64,000 bases of DNA from Prochlorococcus sp. AG-409-P03 (GTDB taxonomy: Bacteria > Cyanobacteriota > Cyanobacteriia > PCC-6307 > Cyanobiaceae). The position numbers were made by a program, and so were the translations under genes. The notes under the pieces were generated by a model, which was given only the letters and a program-made list of their open reading frames with translations, had not been told where the DNA came from and searched no databases. This document shows positions 36,321 through 47,161 of this stretch, in pieces (position 1 is the stretch's first letter; each line of letters begins with the position of its first letter). The stretch covers positions 62,001 to 126,000 of the forward strand of contig QCKN01000002.1 of the NCBI GenBank assembly GCA_003215295.1, read 5' to 3'.

Positions 36321-36803
36321 ATGAAAATGGAGAAGCATTTAAAGAAGCCTTGGTGGTTTTGGGGAGGGCCTTTCTTGGCAGGTGTTGGTTTGGCAGTTGG
36401 CTATGGGCTAACCCAACGAATAAGTATTCTCCAAGGAGACCATAGGAACCAAAGTCATGAATTATTCAAGGCTCAAAAGCCTTTCCCAGGAGAAAGGCTC
36501 AAAAGTCTCAGAAAACTTCATGGGCAAGCAAAAGTTCCCATTCAAAGTAATTTGACTTTCTCAGGGCAAAGACCTTCTAAGAATGCAGAAATCACTCAAA
36601 GTGGCTTACAGCTATCAGAATCAAAGGAACCAAAAAGTCTGGATCTTCAATCTGCACTGAACTCTCTAACAATCATTTCTGAAAATCCATTAATCATTGA
36701 CCCTTCTTATGAGAAATCTACTAATTCAAACCAAGAACTGGAAAAAACAAACTCGATTCCAAAATCTATAGATGAACTCTTCAAAACTCTTCCTAAACCA
36801 TGA
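36321..36803 (+). CDS. Unknown protein with one N-terminal membrane segment
   Basis: A 160-residue protein. A single hydrophobic segment (WWFWGGPFLAGVGLAVGYGL, about residues 11-30) is followed by a long polar, low-complexity, probably disordered region rich in Ser, Lys and Gln, ending KSIDELFKTLPKP. I recognise no family. It likely anchors at a membrane with the tail on one side. It is 48 bp before the next small gene and may belong to the same unit as the ABC1 kinase. The 274-bp gap before it holds only a chance-looking 38-codon frame. Confidence 0.6.
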   Translation: MKMEKHLKKPWWFWGGPFLAGVGLAVGYGLTQRISILQGDHRNQSHELFKAQKPFPGERLKSLRKLHGQAKVPIQSNLTFSGQRPSKNAEITQSGLQLSESKEPKSLDLQSALNSLTIISENPLIIDPSYEKSTNSNQELEKTNSIPKSIDELFKTLPKP

Positions 36804-36851
36804 GTATACAAAGTTTCAAATCAAAAATGCCGTATTATAATTAGTTGAATT

Positions 36852-37157
36852 ATGAGTTCACCAGAATCCCTTCTTCAAGCAACACTTAACCGTTTAACTG
36901 CAAGATTAAGCAAACAAGTCATAAATACAGCTAATAAAGTTGCAATATTTTTGGAGGAGGCCCCTAATACAATCAAACAAGAGTGGGAAGTTTTTCAACA
37001 AGAGGTAATCGCTGAGGCTGATTTGATAGAAAATAGACCAAACGAACAGAACACTACAAACACTAAAACTTCCGTTCATGAAATCCCTCAAGAGAAAATT
37101 GATCGGCTTAGATCAAAAGTGAGAAATCTCAGTGGCAAAATAGAAACGATTTCTTAA
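36852..37157 (+). CDS. Small helical protein upstream of ABC1 kinase
   Basis: A 101-residue, largely helical, soluble protein (LLQATLNRLTARLSKQVINT, then KVAIFLEEAPNTIKQEWEVF, then KIDRLRSKVRNLSGKIETIS with coiled-coil character). The middle is a short Asn/Thr-rich linker. No family recognised with certainty. Its stop overlaps the ATG of the kinase gene by one base (TAATG), so translation is coupled, which hints that the two proteins function together; that is inference. Confidence 0.7.
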   Translation: MSSPESLLQATLNRLTARLSKQVINTANKVAIFLEEAPNTIKQEWEVFQQEVIAEADLIENRPNEQNTTNTKTSVHEIPQEKIDRLRSKVRNLSGKIETIS

Positions 37158-38854
37158 TGTCTCTTCGCAAAGTTCAAGATGCACTCAGCCAAAGTCTTAG
37201 AGCCTCAAAGATCTGGCGCATAGTAATTACTCTCCTTGTCCTCATTTGGTGGGACTCACGCCATTGGAGTTACCCAGGTGGACAAACTAATCAAAAAATA
37301 CAATCAAGGCAAAAACTTCGAGCCCAATGGTTAACCAAACAACTACTTGATCTTGGTTCTGCGTTCATAAAAATAGGTCAACTCTTGTCCGCACGACCAG
37401 ATGTACTTCCAGCTAATTGGGTCGCTGAGCTTGCTCACTTACAAGACAAAGTTCCCCCATTTAGCTTTGCAAAGGCTCAAGCTGTTCTTGAACAAGAGTT
37501 AAATGTACGTTGTGCAGAGATAATTGATCTTGATGAGAAGCCACTAGCAGCCGCATCACTTGCTCAAGTTCATCGAGCAAGCCTACGCAGCGGGCGTCAA
37601 GTAGTTCTAAAAATTCAAAGACCAGGTCTAGAAAAATTCTTTTTTCTTGACTTGAAAATTCTGTATCAAATTGCTGTTGTACTCCAACGGGTTCCTTCCT
37701 GGAGCGATGGGCGCGATTGGGTGGGTATGGCTAAAGAGTGTAGAAGAGTATTAACAAGAGAACTTGACTTTCGAATTGAAGCTCAATATGCGGCCAGATT
37801 TCGGCAACAATTTCTTGAAGATCCTCGCATCCTAGTTCCAGGCGTTATCTGGGAATTAAGTACAAGAAAAGTGTTGTGTCTTGACTATCTTCCAGGTATA
37901 AAAATAACTGACCAAAGTGCACTACAAGCAAACGGAATTGATCCATCTTCAATTGCAGAGATTGGAGCAGCAAGTTACTTGCAACAGCTTGTACGATTTG
38001 GTTTTTTCCATGCAGATCCCCATCCCGGCAATCTTGCTGTCTCAAGAAATGGAAGTTTGATTTATTACGACTTTGGAATGATGGGAGTGATCTCTGATCC
38101 TCTACGCAAGCGGATTGGATCAATGGTGCGTGCTGCAGCAGTAAAAGATGCCTCAGGGCTCGTAAGAGAGTTACAGGCTGCTGGTTTGATTTCTAAAGAA
38201 ATAGAAGTTGGGCCTGTAAGGCGTCTCATCAGAGTGATGTTTAAAGAAGCTCTAACTCCTCCCTTTAGCTCAAATATGATCGAAAAGCTTTCTGGCGACA
38301 TATATGAGTTGGTCTACGGGAAACCTTTCCGACTACCAGTTGAACTCATTTTTATCATTAGAGCACTCTCTACCTTCGAAGGGGTAGGCCGCAGTCTTGA
38401 TCCAAGCTTTAATTTAATGGCTATAGCCCAGCCATACCTTCTTCCACTCATGACTTCCAGTAATTCAAACCCAAACGATCTAATTAATGAGCTAGGGCGA
38501 CAAGTTGGAGCATTTAGCAGCAAAGCAGCTGCACTCCCTAAACGATTGGATGAGAGTCTAGAGAGACTTGAACAAGGAGACTTACAACTACAAATTCGAA
38601 TGGGAGAGTCTGATAGGCAACTACGAAGAATGATTAGTGCTCAACAAGCTTTAAGTCAGTCAATTCTCCTAGGCTGTCTTGGAATTACAGCAGCACTTTT
38701 AGGTTCCAGCAATAAACCTATCCTTACAGTCTTACCACTTATTTTAGCTTTTCCAGTCAGCCTGGGGTGGCTAAAATTACAATTCAAAATGGCGCGAGAG
38801 CAAAGGATAGAAAATGTTTCTAGTCCTAAGAAAAGGATGAAGACTAAAGACTAA
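37157..38854 (+). CDS. ABC1/UbiB (AarF) family protein kinase-like
   Basis: A 565-residue atypical kinase-like protein. Family motifs are all visible: FIKIGQLLSARPDVLP (KxGQ), the Ala-rich loop AAASLAQVHRASL, VVLKIQRPG, the HADPHPGNLA catalytic loop and YYDFGMMG. Two C-terminal hydrophobic segments (ILLGCLGITAALLG; ILTVLPLILAFPVSLGW) likely anchor it. Members support quinone or prenyl-lipid metabolism in cyanobacteria and plastids. Several paralogues exist per genome, so a specific role is not given. It is downstream of two small unknown genes and convergent with eno. Confidence 0.93.
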   Translation: MSLRKVQDALSQSLRASKIWRIVITLLVLIWWDSRHWSYPGGQTNQKIQSRQKLRAQWLTKQLLDLGSAFIKIGQLLSARPDVLPANWVAELAHLQDKVPPFSFAKAQAVLEQELNVRCAEIIDLDEKPLAAASLAQVHRASLRSGRQVVLKIQRPGLEKFFFLDLKILYQIAVVLQRVPSWSDGRDWVGMAKECRRVLTRELDFRIEAQYAARFRQQFLEDPRILVPGVIWELSTRKVLCLDYLPGIKITDQSALQANGIDPSSIAEIGAASYLQQLVRFGFFHADPHPGNLAVSRNGSLIYYDFGMMGVISDPLRKRIGSMVRAAAVKDASGLVRELQAAGLISKEIEVGPVRRLIRVMFKEALTPPFSSNMIEKLSGDIYELVYGKPFRLPVELIFIIRALSTFEGVGRSLDPSFNLMAIAQPYLLPLMTSSNSNPNDLINELGRQVGAFSSKAAALPKRLDESLERLEQGDLQLQIRMGESDRQLRRMISAQQALSQSILLGCLGITAALLGSSNKPILTVLPLILAFPVSLGWLKLQFKMAREQRIENVSSPKKRMKTKD

Positions 38855-38874
38855 GTTATATATTTAACACCTTT

Positions 38875-40179
<1,305 letters not shown>

Positions 40180-40326
40180 TCAAATGATGATGATGATGAA
40201 ATCCTATGAGGGTTCTAGCAACTTCGCTCTAAGTTGTTTTGCACTCCTACTATTTTTAAGCGAGTGACCAATGCCCATAAGAAACCACAATCAACCTACT
40301 TCTACAAGTTCTAACTAGAACCAATT

Positions 40327-40728
40327 ATGCGAATACTGCACACAATGCTGAGAGTTAGAGATCTGGAGAAATCCCTAGCGTTTTATACCGAGATCCTTGG
40401 GATGAACCTTTTGAGACGAAAAGATTACAGTTCTGGGCGCTTCACACTTGCTTTTGTTGGATATGGCAAAGAAAGCGAAAGCACAGTCCTTGAGCTCACT
40501 CACAATTGGGACATAGTGAACTACGAAATTGGAGAGGGCTATGGGCATATTGCAATTGGAGTAGACAATATTTATTCAACCTGCAATTTCATCTCAGAAA
40601 GCGGTGGGCATGTTATTAGGGAACCTGGACCAATGAAACATGGCAGCACAATCATTGCATTTGTAGAAGATCCAGATGGCTACAAAATAGAACTTATTCA
40701 AGTGAACTCACGCACTGATGACGTCTAA
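40327..40728 (+). CDS. gloA: Lactoylglutathione lyase (glyoxalase I)
   Basis: A 133-residue VOC enzyme converting the hemithioacetal of methylglyoxal and glutathione to lactoylglutathione. The signature MRILHTMLRVRDLEKSLAFY, then EILGMNLLRRKDYSSGRFTL, the metal His in GYGHIAIGVDNIY and Glu in DPDGYKIELIQ are intact. ATG at 40327. It lies 5 bp before the ClpB2 gene and is likely cotranscribed with it. Confidence 0.93.
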   Translation: MRILHTMLRVRDLEKSLAFYTEILGMNLLRRKDYSSGRFTLAFVGYGKESESTVLELTHNWDIVNYEIGEGYGHIAIGVDNIYSTCNFISESGGHVIREPGPMKHGSTIIAFVEDPDGYKIELIQVNSRTDDV

Positions 40729-40733
40729 AATCC

Positions 40734-43514
40734 ATGCCCTCTGAGACAGTCAGGTCGAATTCCACGCCAATAAGCCTCACCACTGAACCTGATCGATTTA
40801 GTGATGCAGCGTGGCAGCTTTTGCTAAGCAGCCAAGATGCTGCTCAAAGGTGGAGACATGGACATTTAGATGTAGAGCACCTACTTCAGATCCTTTTTAG
40901 CGACCGAGCTTTCAGACATTCTGTTAAATCGCTGCCAATTAAGCATTCAGATCTTCTTGATCGTTTAGAAGATTTTCTGGCAGATCAACCAACAACACGC
41001 GGAGAAGATTTATTTATTGGCGAAGACCTTGAAGCCCTACTTGAAAATGCTGATCATTTTCGAAGTAGATGGGGTTCTCGACTCATAGAGGTATCACATC
41101 TCCTTATTGCTCTAGGCCGTGATCAGCGAATCGGAGCAGCTCTTTTCGACGAATTAGGACTACCCAGTGAGCAATTGGAAGCTGAGCTAAGGCGATCACC
41201 CAGAGCATCCTCAAAGGCCTCCAAACAGCAAAAAGCAACTTCTCTTACATCTCCTCAACCAATTGAAAGTTCCAACCTCACAACTAGCAATTCCTCTGCC
41301 ATAACCACCTCTGCTCCACAAAGCAATCCAATCTCAAGTAATGATGAATCACATACTCTTGCTCTGCAAAAAGAACCCAAAGCACTTGAATCCTATGGCC
41401 GTGATTTAACTGCTGCTGCTCAAGAAGGTCAACTAGACCCTGTAATAGGAAGAGAGGGAGAAATCAGAAATGTCATCAAAGTTTTGTCCAGAAAAGGGAA
41501 AAACAACCCAGTACTAATTGGAGCGCCTGGTGTTGGTAAAACCGCTATTGCAGAACTACTAGCACAAAAAATAGTTACTGGAGACGTCCCTGACTCACTA
41601 AGGGCATTAAGACTCATAGCCCTTGATCTAGGTGCATTAATAGCTGGGGCCAAGTTCCGTGGTCAATTCGAAGAGCGTTTTAGATCTGTACTAACAGAAG
41701 TAAGTGACCCTGACTCAAGAGTTGTTCTTTTCATTGATGACTTGCACACAGTAGTCAGCACTGATCGATCAAGTGCTGATGCTGGAAGCTTGCTGAAACC
41801 TTTTCTTGCGAGAGGGGATCTACGCTGCATTGGAGCTACGACGCCTGAAAACTATCGGCGAACAGTGGAAAAAGACCCTGCACTCAACAGACGATTCCAA
41901 CAAGTAACAATCAAAGAACCGAACCTTAATTTAAGTATCGAGATTCTTCGCGGACTTAAGGAAAGGTATGAACTTCACCATGGAGTCAAAATTAGTGACC
42001 AAGCTATAACAACTGCAAACCGCTTAGCTGATCGATATATAAGCGACAGATGTCTTCCAGATAAAGCAATTGACTTAATAGACGAAGCTGCATCTCAACT
42101 CAAAATGGAAGCAACTTCCAAACCACAAATAATTGAAGAAGAAGAAGTAAAACTTAATAGATTAGGGGTGAAATTAACAACTGCAGAGGAATCATCTAGC
42201 CCTGAGATTAACGCGCTTAGGGAAGAATTTGAAGAGGTAGATGCCAACCTCTCTGAACTGTATAAGCGTTGGCACGATGAGCGCTCTCAACTTAGTGAGT
42301 ATCAAGAGTTGCTCCAACAAGATGAAGAGCTACGAAATGCTATTACTGATGCCGAACAAACCGGAGATTTAGAAGAAGCCGCCAGAATGCAATATGACCA
42401 GCTACCTCGCTTACATCAACGCACAACTGAACTTGAAGATGCTCTTTCAGCCGCGCACGATTCTGGGAAAGCTCTACTTAGAGATGAGGTCGAAGCTGAA
42501 GATGTAGCAGAAGTAGTAGCTAGCTGGACGGGCATACCTGTACAAAAAGTATTAGCAGGAGAGCGACAAAAACTACTCAATTTAGAAAATGAAATTGGTG
42601 AACGTGTGATTGGGCAACTAGAAGCAGTAGAAGCCGCTGCAGTAGCAATTCGAAGAGCAAGAGCTGGCATGAAAGATCCACGTCGCCCTGTTGGTTCTTT
42701 CCTTTTCTTAGGGCCTACAGGCGTTGGCAAAACCGAGCTCGCAAAAGCACTAGCCGCATCACTATTTGACGAAGAAGAGGCTCTTGTTCGACTGGACATG
42801 AGTGAATTTATGGAAAGAAACGCCGTAGCTCGACTTATCGGAGCTCCGCCAGGATATGTTGGCTACGAAGAGGGGGGGCAGCTCACCGAAGCAGTCCGCA
42901 AAAGACCATATGCAGTTCTACTACTGGATGAAATTGAGAAAGCTCACCCTGATGTATTCAACTTGTTGCTTCAAGTCCTAGACGACGGACGCCTTACTGA
43001 CTCTCAAGGAAGAACAGTTGACTTCCGCCATACCGTAATAGTAATGACTAGCAACCTTGCTAGCCGGGCAATCCTGGACTCAGCTAAATTATTGAAAGAA
43101 AATGCAGACAAACTAGAAAGTGTCAATCAAAACCTAATCAAAGAAATTGACAACGCCCTAAGTAAACAATTTCGTCCTGAATTCTTAAATCGTATTGATG
43201 AGGTAATTAGATTTCGTCCTCTGAAGGCAAATGACCTAGAACAAATTGTTCAACTTCATTTGGCAGATTTAAAAATTCTTTTAGCTGAGCAAGACCTAGA
43301 ACTTCGTGTAGACAAAAAAACAGTGGAATTATTAGCTCATGAAGGTTATGAACCTGAATATGGTGCAAGGCCCCTGCGACGTGTCCTTAGAAGACAACTA
43401 GAAAACCCACTTGCCACAAAATTACTCGAGGAACAATTCTCAGGTGTGAATGCAGTACGTGTCACACCTTCAAAAGAGGGCTCAACACCACTAGAATTCA
43501 TTGCAGAAAACTAA
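40734..43514 (+). CDS. ClpB2-type HSP100 AAA+ chaperone
   Basis: A 926-residue protein with a Clp N-domain (1-155), a Ser/Thr/Gln-rich low-complexity linker (about 156-215), AAA1 (Walker A GAPGVGKT at 263-270), a shortened coiled-coil M-domain (about 460-600) and AAA2 (Walker A GPTGVGKT at 660-667; LLLDEIEKAH). The AAA1 Walker B reads VLFIDDLHT, with Asp336 where Glu is normal. No ClpP-binding IGF/IGL loop is evident. It disaggregates proteins. The M-domain and linker separate it from canonical ClpB. ATG at 40734. Confidence 0.92.
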   Translation: MPSETVRSNSTPISLTTEPDRFSDAAWQLLLSSQDAAQRWRHGHLDVEHLLQILFSDRAFRHSVKSLPIKHSDLLDRLEDFLADQPTTRGEDLFIGEDLEALLENADHFRSRWGSRLIEVSHLLIALGRDQRIGAALFDELGLPSEQLEAELRRSPRASSKASKQQKATSLTSPQPIESSNLTTSNSSAITTSAPQSNPISSNDESHTLALQKEPKALESYGRDLTAAAQEGQLDPVIGREGEIRNVIKVLSRKGKNNPVLIGAPGVGKTAIAELLAQKIVTGDVPDSLRALRLIALDLGALIAGAKFRGQFEERFRSVLTEVSDPDSRVVLFIDDLHTVVSTDRSSADAGSLLKPFLARGDLRCIGATTPENYRRTVEKDPALNRRFQQVTIKEPNLNLSIEILRGLKERYELHHGVKISDQAITTANRLADRYISDRCLPDKAIDLIDEAASQLKMEATSKPQIIEEEEVKLNRLGVKLTTAEESSSPEINALREEFEEVDANLSELYKRWHDERSQLSEYQELLQQDEELRNAITDAEQTGDLEEAARMQYDQLPRLHQRTTELEDALSAAHDSGKALLRDEVEAEDVAEVVASWTGIPVQKVLAGERQKLLNLENEIGERVIGQLEAVEAAAVAIRRARAGMKDPRRPVGSFLFLGPTGVGKTELAKALAASLFDEEEALVRLDMSEFMERNAVARLIGAPPGYVGYEEGGQLTEAVRKRPYAVLLLDEIEKAHPDVFNLLLQVLDDGRLTDSQGRTVDFRHTVIVMTSNLASRAILDSAKLLKENADKLESVNQNLIKEIDNALSKQFRPEFLNRIDEVIRFRPLKANDLEQIVQLHLADLKILLAEQDLELRVDKKTVELLAHEGYEPEYGARPLRRVLRRQLENPLATKLLEEQFSGVNAVRVTPSKEGSTPLEFIAEN

Positions 43515-43585
43515 CAACTGTCAGGTAATGTGACATTCTTGGCTTGTGCTTTCGCACCGGCGTCAGCCTGTTGTTTTTTTATCCC

Positions 43586-43831
43586 TTGACAAGTCCCACA
43601 TCCCAAGAGCCCCAAGATCAAACCGAAAACACTGCCGAAGAGGAAGTCACAATTCAAAAAAGTGGATTCCTTAAAGCAACTGTAGATGAGTTGAAACTTG
43701 TTGTCTGGCCCAGTCGCCAACAACTCTTCAGCGAATCAATTGCGGTAATACTAATGGTCACCCTTTCTGCAGCATCCATTGCTGCTGTAAGTCGTTTTTA
43801 TGGATGGGGCGCATCTCAAATTTTTCGTTGA
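43586..43831 (+). CDS. secE: Protein translocase subunit SecE
   Basis: An 81-residue single-span protein of the SecYEG channel. A polar N-terminal part is followed by FLKATVDELKLVVWPSRQQL, the family motif, then the membrane helix IAVILMVTLSAASIAAVSRF. TTG at 43586 gives MTSPTSQEP, the usual cyanobacterial start; the open frame reaches further to 43544 but that adds a non-conserved hydrophobic stretch. It leads the standard secE-nusG-rplK-rplA-rplJ-rplL order, 71 bp after the ClpB2 stop. Confidence 0.93.
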   Translation: MTSPTSQEPQDQTENTAEEEVTIQKSGFLKATVDELKLVVWPSRQQLFSESIAVILMVTLSAASIAAVSRFYGWGASQIFR

Positions 43832-43871
43832 ATAGAAAAAGTTCAACACCAATTCACATCGCTTTTTAACA

Positions 43872-44543
43872 GTGTCAGAGTTCGATCCCACACCACAAGA
43901 CCAACAAGAGGTGATGGATCTACCTACTCCAAACCAAGGAGAGGAGAAAACCCTTCTAACAACGGCTCAAGCTAAAACAACAATTGCTCGATGGTATGCA
44001 ATTCAAGTGGCATCAAGCTGTGAAAAGAAAGTAAAAGCAACTCTTGAGCAAAGAGCCGTGACTCTTGGGGTTAGCAACCGAATACTTGAGATAGAGATAC
44101 CCCAAACTCCAGCTGTGAAGTTAAAAAAAGATGGCACGCGTCAATCTACTGAAGAAAAAGTTTTCCCTGGATATGTTCTAGTAAGAATGGTTCTTGATGA
44201 GGACACAATGATGGCTGTGAGAAGCACGCCAAATGTCATTAATTTTGTTGGAGCAGAAGATCGTCGTGCCACCGGTAAATCTAGAGGGCATATAAAACCA
44301 AGGCCTCTGAGCCGGCAAGAAGTTGACAGGATCTTCAAACGCGCAGCAGAAAAGAAAACGGTAGTAAAGCTCGATCTTGCCGAGGGTGATCAAATACTTG
44401 TAACTGCTGGCCCATTCAAAGACTTCCAAGGTGAAGTCATTGAAGTTTCTGGAGAAAGAAGCAAGTTGAAAGCTCTTCTGTCAATATTTGGCAGGGAGAC
44501 ACCTGTAGAACTTGAATTTTCTCAAATCAACAAACAAAACTAA
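43872..44543 (+). CDS. nusG: Transcription termination/antitermination protein NusG
   Basis: A 223-residue protein with an NGN domain (ARWYAIQVASSCEKKVKATL; EKVFPGYVLVRMVLDED; VRSTPNVINFVGAEDR) and a C-terminal KOW domain (EGDQILVTAGPFKDFQGEVI). It binds RNA polymerase and couples it to ribosomes or Rho. The N-terminal 35 residues before the NGN domain are an acidic/Gln-rich extension typical of cyanobacteria. The start is GTG at 43872, 40 bp after secE. Confidence 0.96.
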   Translation: MSEFDPTPQDQQEVMDLPTPNQGEEKTLLTTAQAKTTIARWYAIQVASSCEKKVKATLEQRAVTLGVSNRILEIEIPQTPAVKLKKDGTRQSTEEKVFPGYVLVRMVLDEDTMMAVRSTPNVINFVGAEDRRATGKSRGHIKPRPLSRQEVDRIFKRAAEKKTVVKLDLAEGDQILVTAGPFKDFQGEVIEVSGERSKLKALLSIFGRETPVELEFSQINKQN

Positions 44544-44652
44544 ATCAAGGCTCCGTCTTCACATATAAGACGTATCAAGAGTTAGGTTTGCCTCTTAACT
44601 AGCCCTGTCTTCCAAAGCCAGGACAACCACATTCGTCCAATTTCCTCTGCTG

Positions 44653-45078
44653 ATGGCTAAGAAAATCGTAGCTGTAATCAAGTTGGCTCTCCAAGCCGGC
44701 AAAGCAAATCCCGCGCCACCAGTTGGCCCTGCTCTTGGTCAGCATGGGGTCAACATCATGGCCTTCTGTAAGGAATACAACGCTCGAACTCAAGACAAAA
44801 CAGGGTTTGTTATTCCTGTAGAAATTTCGGTCTTTGAAGATCGAAGTTTTACCTTCATCACAAAAACGCCCCCCGCGTCAGTTTTAATTACTAAAGCCGC
44901 AGGGATTGATAAAGGTTCTGGTGAATCAGCTAAAGGTCAAGCAGGTACGATTACACGTGCTCAGCTGGAAGAGATTGCTACGACAAAATTGCCAGATCTA
45001 AACTGCTCAAGCGTTGAATCTGCAATGCGTGTCATCGAAGGAACTGCTCGAAATATGGGTGTTTCCATTAGCGACTAA
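44653..45078 (+). CDS. rplK: 50S ribosomal protein L11
   Basis: A 141-residue ribosomal protein at the GTPase-associated center. Family landmarks: [37 protein letters not shown] and the C-terminal [20 protein letters not shown] then [12 protein letters not shown]. It is 109 bp after nusG, part of the same block. Confidence 0.98.
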   Translation: MAKKIVAVIKLALQAGKANPAPPVGPALGQHGVNIMAFCKEYNARTQDKTGFVIPVEISVFEDRSFTFITKTPPASVLITKAAGIDKGSGESAKGQAGTITRAQLEEIATTKLPDLNCSSVESAMRVIEGTARNMGVSISD

Positions 45079-45134
45079 ATACTCATTTAGTCCTTCCTGC
45101 TAAGCAAACTACCAACTTCTAAACTCATTCCAGG

Positions 45135-45155
45135 GGGAGACAACTCTTGTCGCCC
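45135..45155 (+). promoter_or_regulatory. Stem-loop upstream of rplA
   Basis: GGGAGACAA at 45135-45143 pairs with TTGTCGCCC at 45147-45155 (one mismatch, 3-nt loop), 16 bp before the rplA ATG in the 93-bp gap after rplK. L1 is known to bind its own mRNA and repress the L11-L1 operon; whether this hairpin is that site is inference. Confidence 0.35.
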
Positions 45156-45171
45156 GCACCCCACAAATCAA

Positions 45172-45876
45172 ATGACAAAACTCTCCAAGCGTATGTCCTC
45201 CCTCTCAGCGAAGGTTGAGGATCGGATATATGACCCAAGTGATGCAATTAAGCTTGTCAAAGAAAACGCAAACGCAAAATTCGATGAAACAATCGAAGCT
45301 CACATTCGCCTAGGAATTGACCCCAAATACACAGATCAGCAACTCAGAACCACGGTCGCACTACCTAAAGGTACAGGACAAACAATTCGCATTGCTGTCA
45401 TTAGTAGAGGAGAAAAAGTTGCAGAGGCCAAAGCTGCTGGCGCTGACTTAGCAGGTGAGGATGATTTAGTTGAAAGCATCAATAAGGGAGATATGAATTT
45501 CGATCTACTTATTTCCACCCCAGACATGATGCCTAAGGTCGCCAAACTGGGACGAGTTTTAGGTCCTCGAGGCCTCATGCCTAATCCAAAGGCAGGCACA
45601 GTTACAACTGATCTAGCTGGGGCAATTAAAGACTTTAAAGCAGGAAAACTGGAATTCAGAGCAGATCGTGCAGGAATAGTGCATGTTCGTTTTGGTAAAG
45701 CAAGTTTTTCTGTCGAAGCCCTTCTCGAAAATCTAAAGACATTACAAGAAACAATCGACCGTAATAAGCCCAGTGGCGCCAAAGGGAGATACTGGAAAAG
45801 TCTCTATATAACATCAACAATGGGACCATCTGTCGAAGTTGATTTCACTGCCTTACAAGACACTCAACAAGACTGA
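45172..45876 (+). CDS. rplA: 50S ribosomal protein L1
   Basis: A 234-residue protein forming the L1 stalk at the E site. It shows [33 protein letters not shown], the [18 protein letters not shown] motif and [18 protein letters not shown] at 45172. In bacteria it also acts as a translational repressor of its own operon. Confidence 0.98.
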   Translation: MTKLSKRMSSLSAKVEDRIYDPSDAIKLVKENANAKFDETIEAHIRLGIDPKYTDQQLRTTVALPKGTGQTIRIAVISRGEKVAEAKAAGADLAGEDDLVESINKGDMNFDLLISTPDMMPKVAKLGRVLGPRGLMPNPKAGTVTTDLAGAIKDFKAGKLEFRADRAGIVHVRFGKASFSVEALLENLKTLQETIDRNKPSGAKGRYWKSLYITSTMGPSVEVDFTALQDTQQD

Positions 45877-45884
45877 GAACTCCT

Positions 45885-46111
45885 TGATGTATTCTTAATG
45901 GCTGGCGAAAGCCATACGGGCATGCGCCCGGCCTAAGAACGCAGGCACATCACTGACTCCAATGTTTCTGCATTGAGCAGCTTTGTATAAGTCCTGCCGA
46001 GGCAATCGCAAAGGTTTTTCCAATTGGATTGAATCTGACGCGGCCTCATCTCTATCCAAGAGCAATTTCGGCCGCCTGTCCCGCTTCTTCCCCCGATTCG
46101 ATCCAATTCCT
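45885..46111 (+). ncRNA. Probable L10 leader (autoregulatory 5' region of rplJ)
   Basis: The 235-bp gap between rplA and rplJ is longer than other gaps in the operon. It has two close perfect hairpins, ATGGCT/AGCCAT near 45898-45915 and CGGGC/GCCCG near 45917-45931. In many bacteria this position carries the L10 leader, bound by L10(L12)4 to repress rplJ-rplL. I infer the function from position and structure; I have not matched it to a covariance model. Confidence 0.45.
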
Positions 46112-46639
46112 ATGGGCCGCACGCTGGAGAACAAAAAAGAAATCGTCGAAGAGCTCAAAGCACTTCTTGATGATGCTGAAATGGCTGTAGTCCTGGATTA
46201 CCAGGGCTTGTCCATTAAGGAAATATCTGATCTGCGCTCTCGTCTGCAATCAAGCAGCGGGGTGTGCAAGGTAACCAAAAATACCTTGATGCGCAGGGCC
46301 ATCACTGGCAACAATGAATGGTCAAAGCTGGAATCCTTACTGACAGGTACTAACGCATTCGTTCTTGTAAAAGGCGATGTAGGTAGTGCTTTAAAAGCCA
46401 TACAAACCTTTCAAAAAGACACCAAAAAATCCAAAACCAAAGGAGGCCTTTTTGAAGGGGAGCTCCTCTCACAAGATGAGATCAAAGCCATAGCTAGCCT
46501 TCCAAGCAAGGAAGTCCTTATGGCACAGATCGCAGGTGCAATCAATGCAGTCACCACAAAAATTGCCGTGGGAATCAAAGAAGTCCCTTCTGGGCTCGCA
46601 AGATCACTTCAGCAACATGCTGAAAGTGACGAAAGCTGA
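46112..46639 (+). CDS. rplJ: 50S ribosomal protein L10
   Basis: A 175-residue protein forming the base of the L7/L12 stalk. The N-terminal domain has [20 protein letters not shown] then [16 protein letters not shown], and the [19 protein letters not shown] segment. The C-terminal helix that binds L7/L12 dimers ends in [12 protein letters not shown] at 46112 gives [10 protein letters not shown]; the frame upstream is open but is leader sequence. Confidence 0.97.
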   Translation: MGRTLENKKEIVEELKALLDDAEMAVVLDYQGLSIKEISDLRSRLQSSSGVCKVTKNTLMRRAITGNNEWSKLESLLTGTNAFVLVKGDVGSALKAIQTFQKDTKKSKTKGGLFEGELLSQDEIKAIASLPSKEVLMAQIAGAINAVTTKIAVGIKEVPSGLARSLQQHAESDES

Positions 46640-46694
46640 AGCTATTTTCTTCGACTTGACTTTTTCTCCTTAACTTTGTCGCTAAATTCCAACC

Positions 46695-47087
46695 ATGTCT
46701 GCAAAAACCGACGAAATCCTCGAATCTCTGAAAGCTCTCTCCCTCCTAGAAGCATCTGAGCTTGTAAAGCAAATTGAAGACGCTTTTGGAGTCTCTGCAG
46801 CCGCATCTGCGGGTGTTGTAATGGCTGCTCCAGGTGCTCCTGCTGGTGGCGCTGGCGAGGCTGCAGAGGAGCAAAGTGAATTTGATGTTGTTCTAGAGAG
46901 TTTCGAAGCTTCTGCCAAAATTAAGGTGCTTAAAGCAGTTCGCGAAGCAACTGGCCTAGGACTTGGTGACGCAAAGGGAATGGTTGAAGCTGCACCTAAA
47001 ACCATTAAAGAAGGCGTCAGCAAAGATGAGGCAGAAACTCTCAAGAAGGCCTTAGAAGAAGCAGGAGGCAAAGTTACTCTGAAGTAA
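46695..47087 (+). CDS. rplL: 50S ribosomal protein L7/L12
   Basis: A 130-residue stalk protein that recruits translational GTPases. The N-terminal dimerisation domain ([20 protein letters not shown]) is followed by an Ala/Gly-rich hinge ([12 protein letters not shown]) and the C-terminal factor-binding domain ([35 protein letters not shown]). ATG at 46695. It is the last gene of the block; no plus-strand terminator with T-run is visible immediately after it. Confidence 0.98.
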   Translation: MSAKTDEILESLKALSLLEASELVKQIEDAFGVSAAASAGVVMAAPGAPAGGAGEAAEEQSEFDVVLESFEASAKIKVLKAVREATGLGLGDAKGMVEAAPKTIKEGVSKDEAETLKKALEEAGGKVTLK

Positions 47088-47161
47088 AGCCTTCTGAGCT
47101 GGCTTCTCAGTGCATTAAATAATTGATGCAGCCGATCTCATTGATCAAGATCGACTTTCAT

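Noticed and set aside
40180..40205. ATG trinucleotide run near the eno start as a repeat element
   Set aside because: Only four to five units, a common chance occurrence; no sign of a longer satellite.
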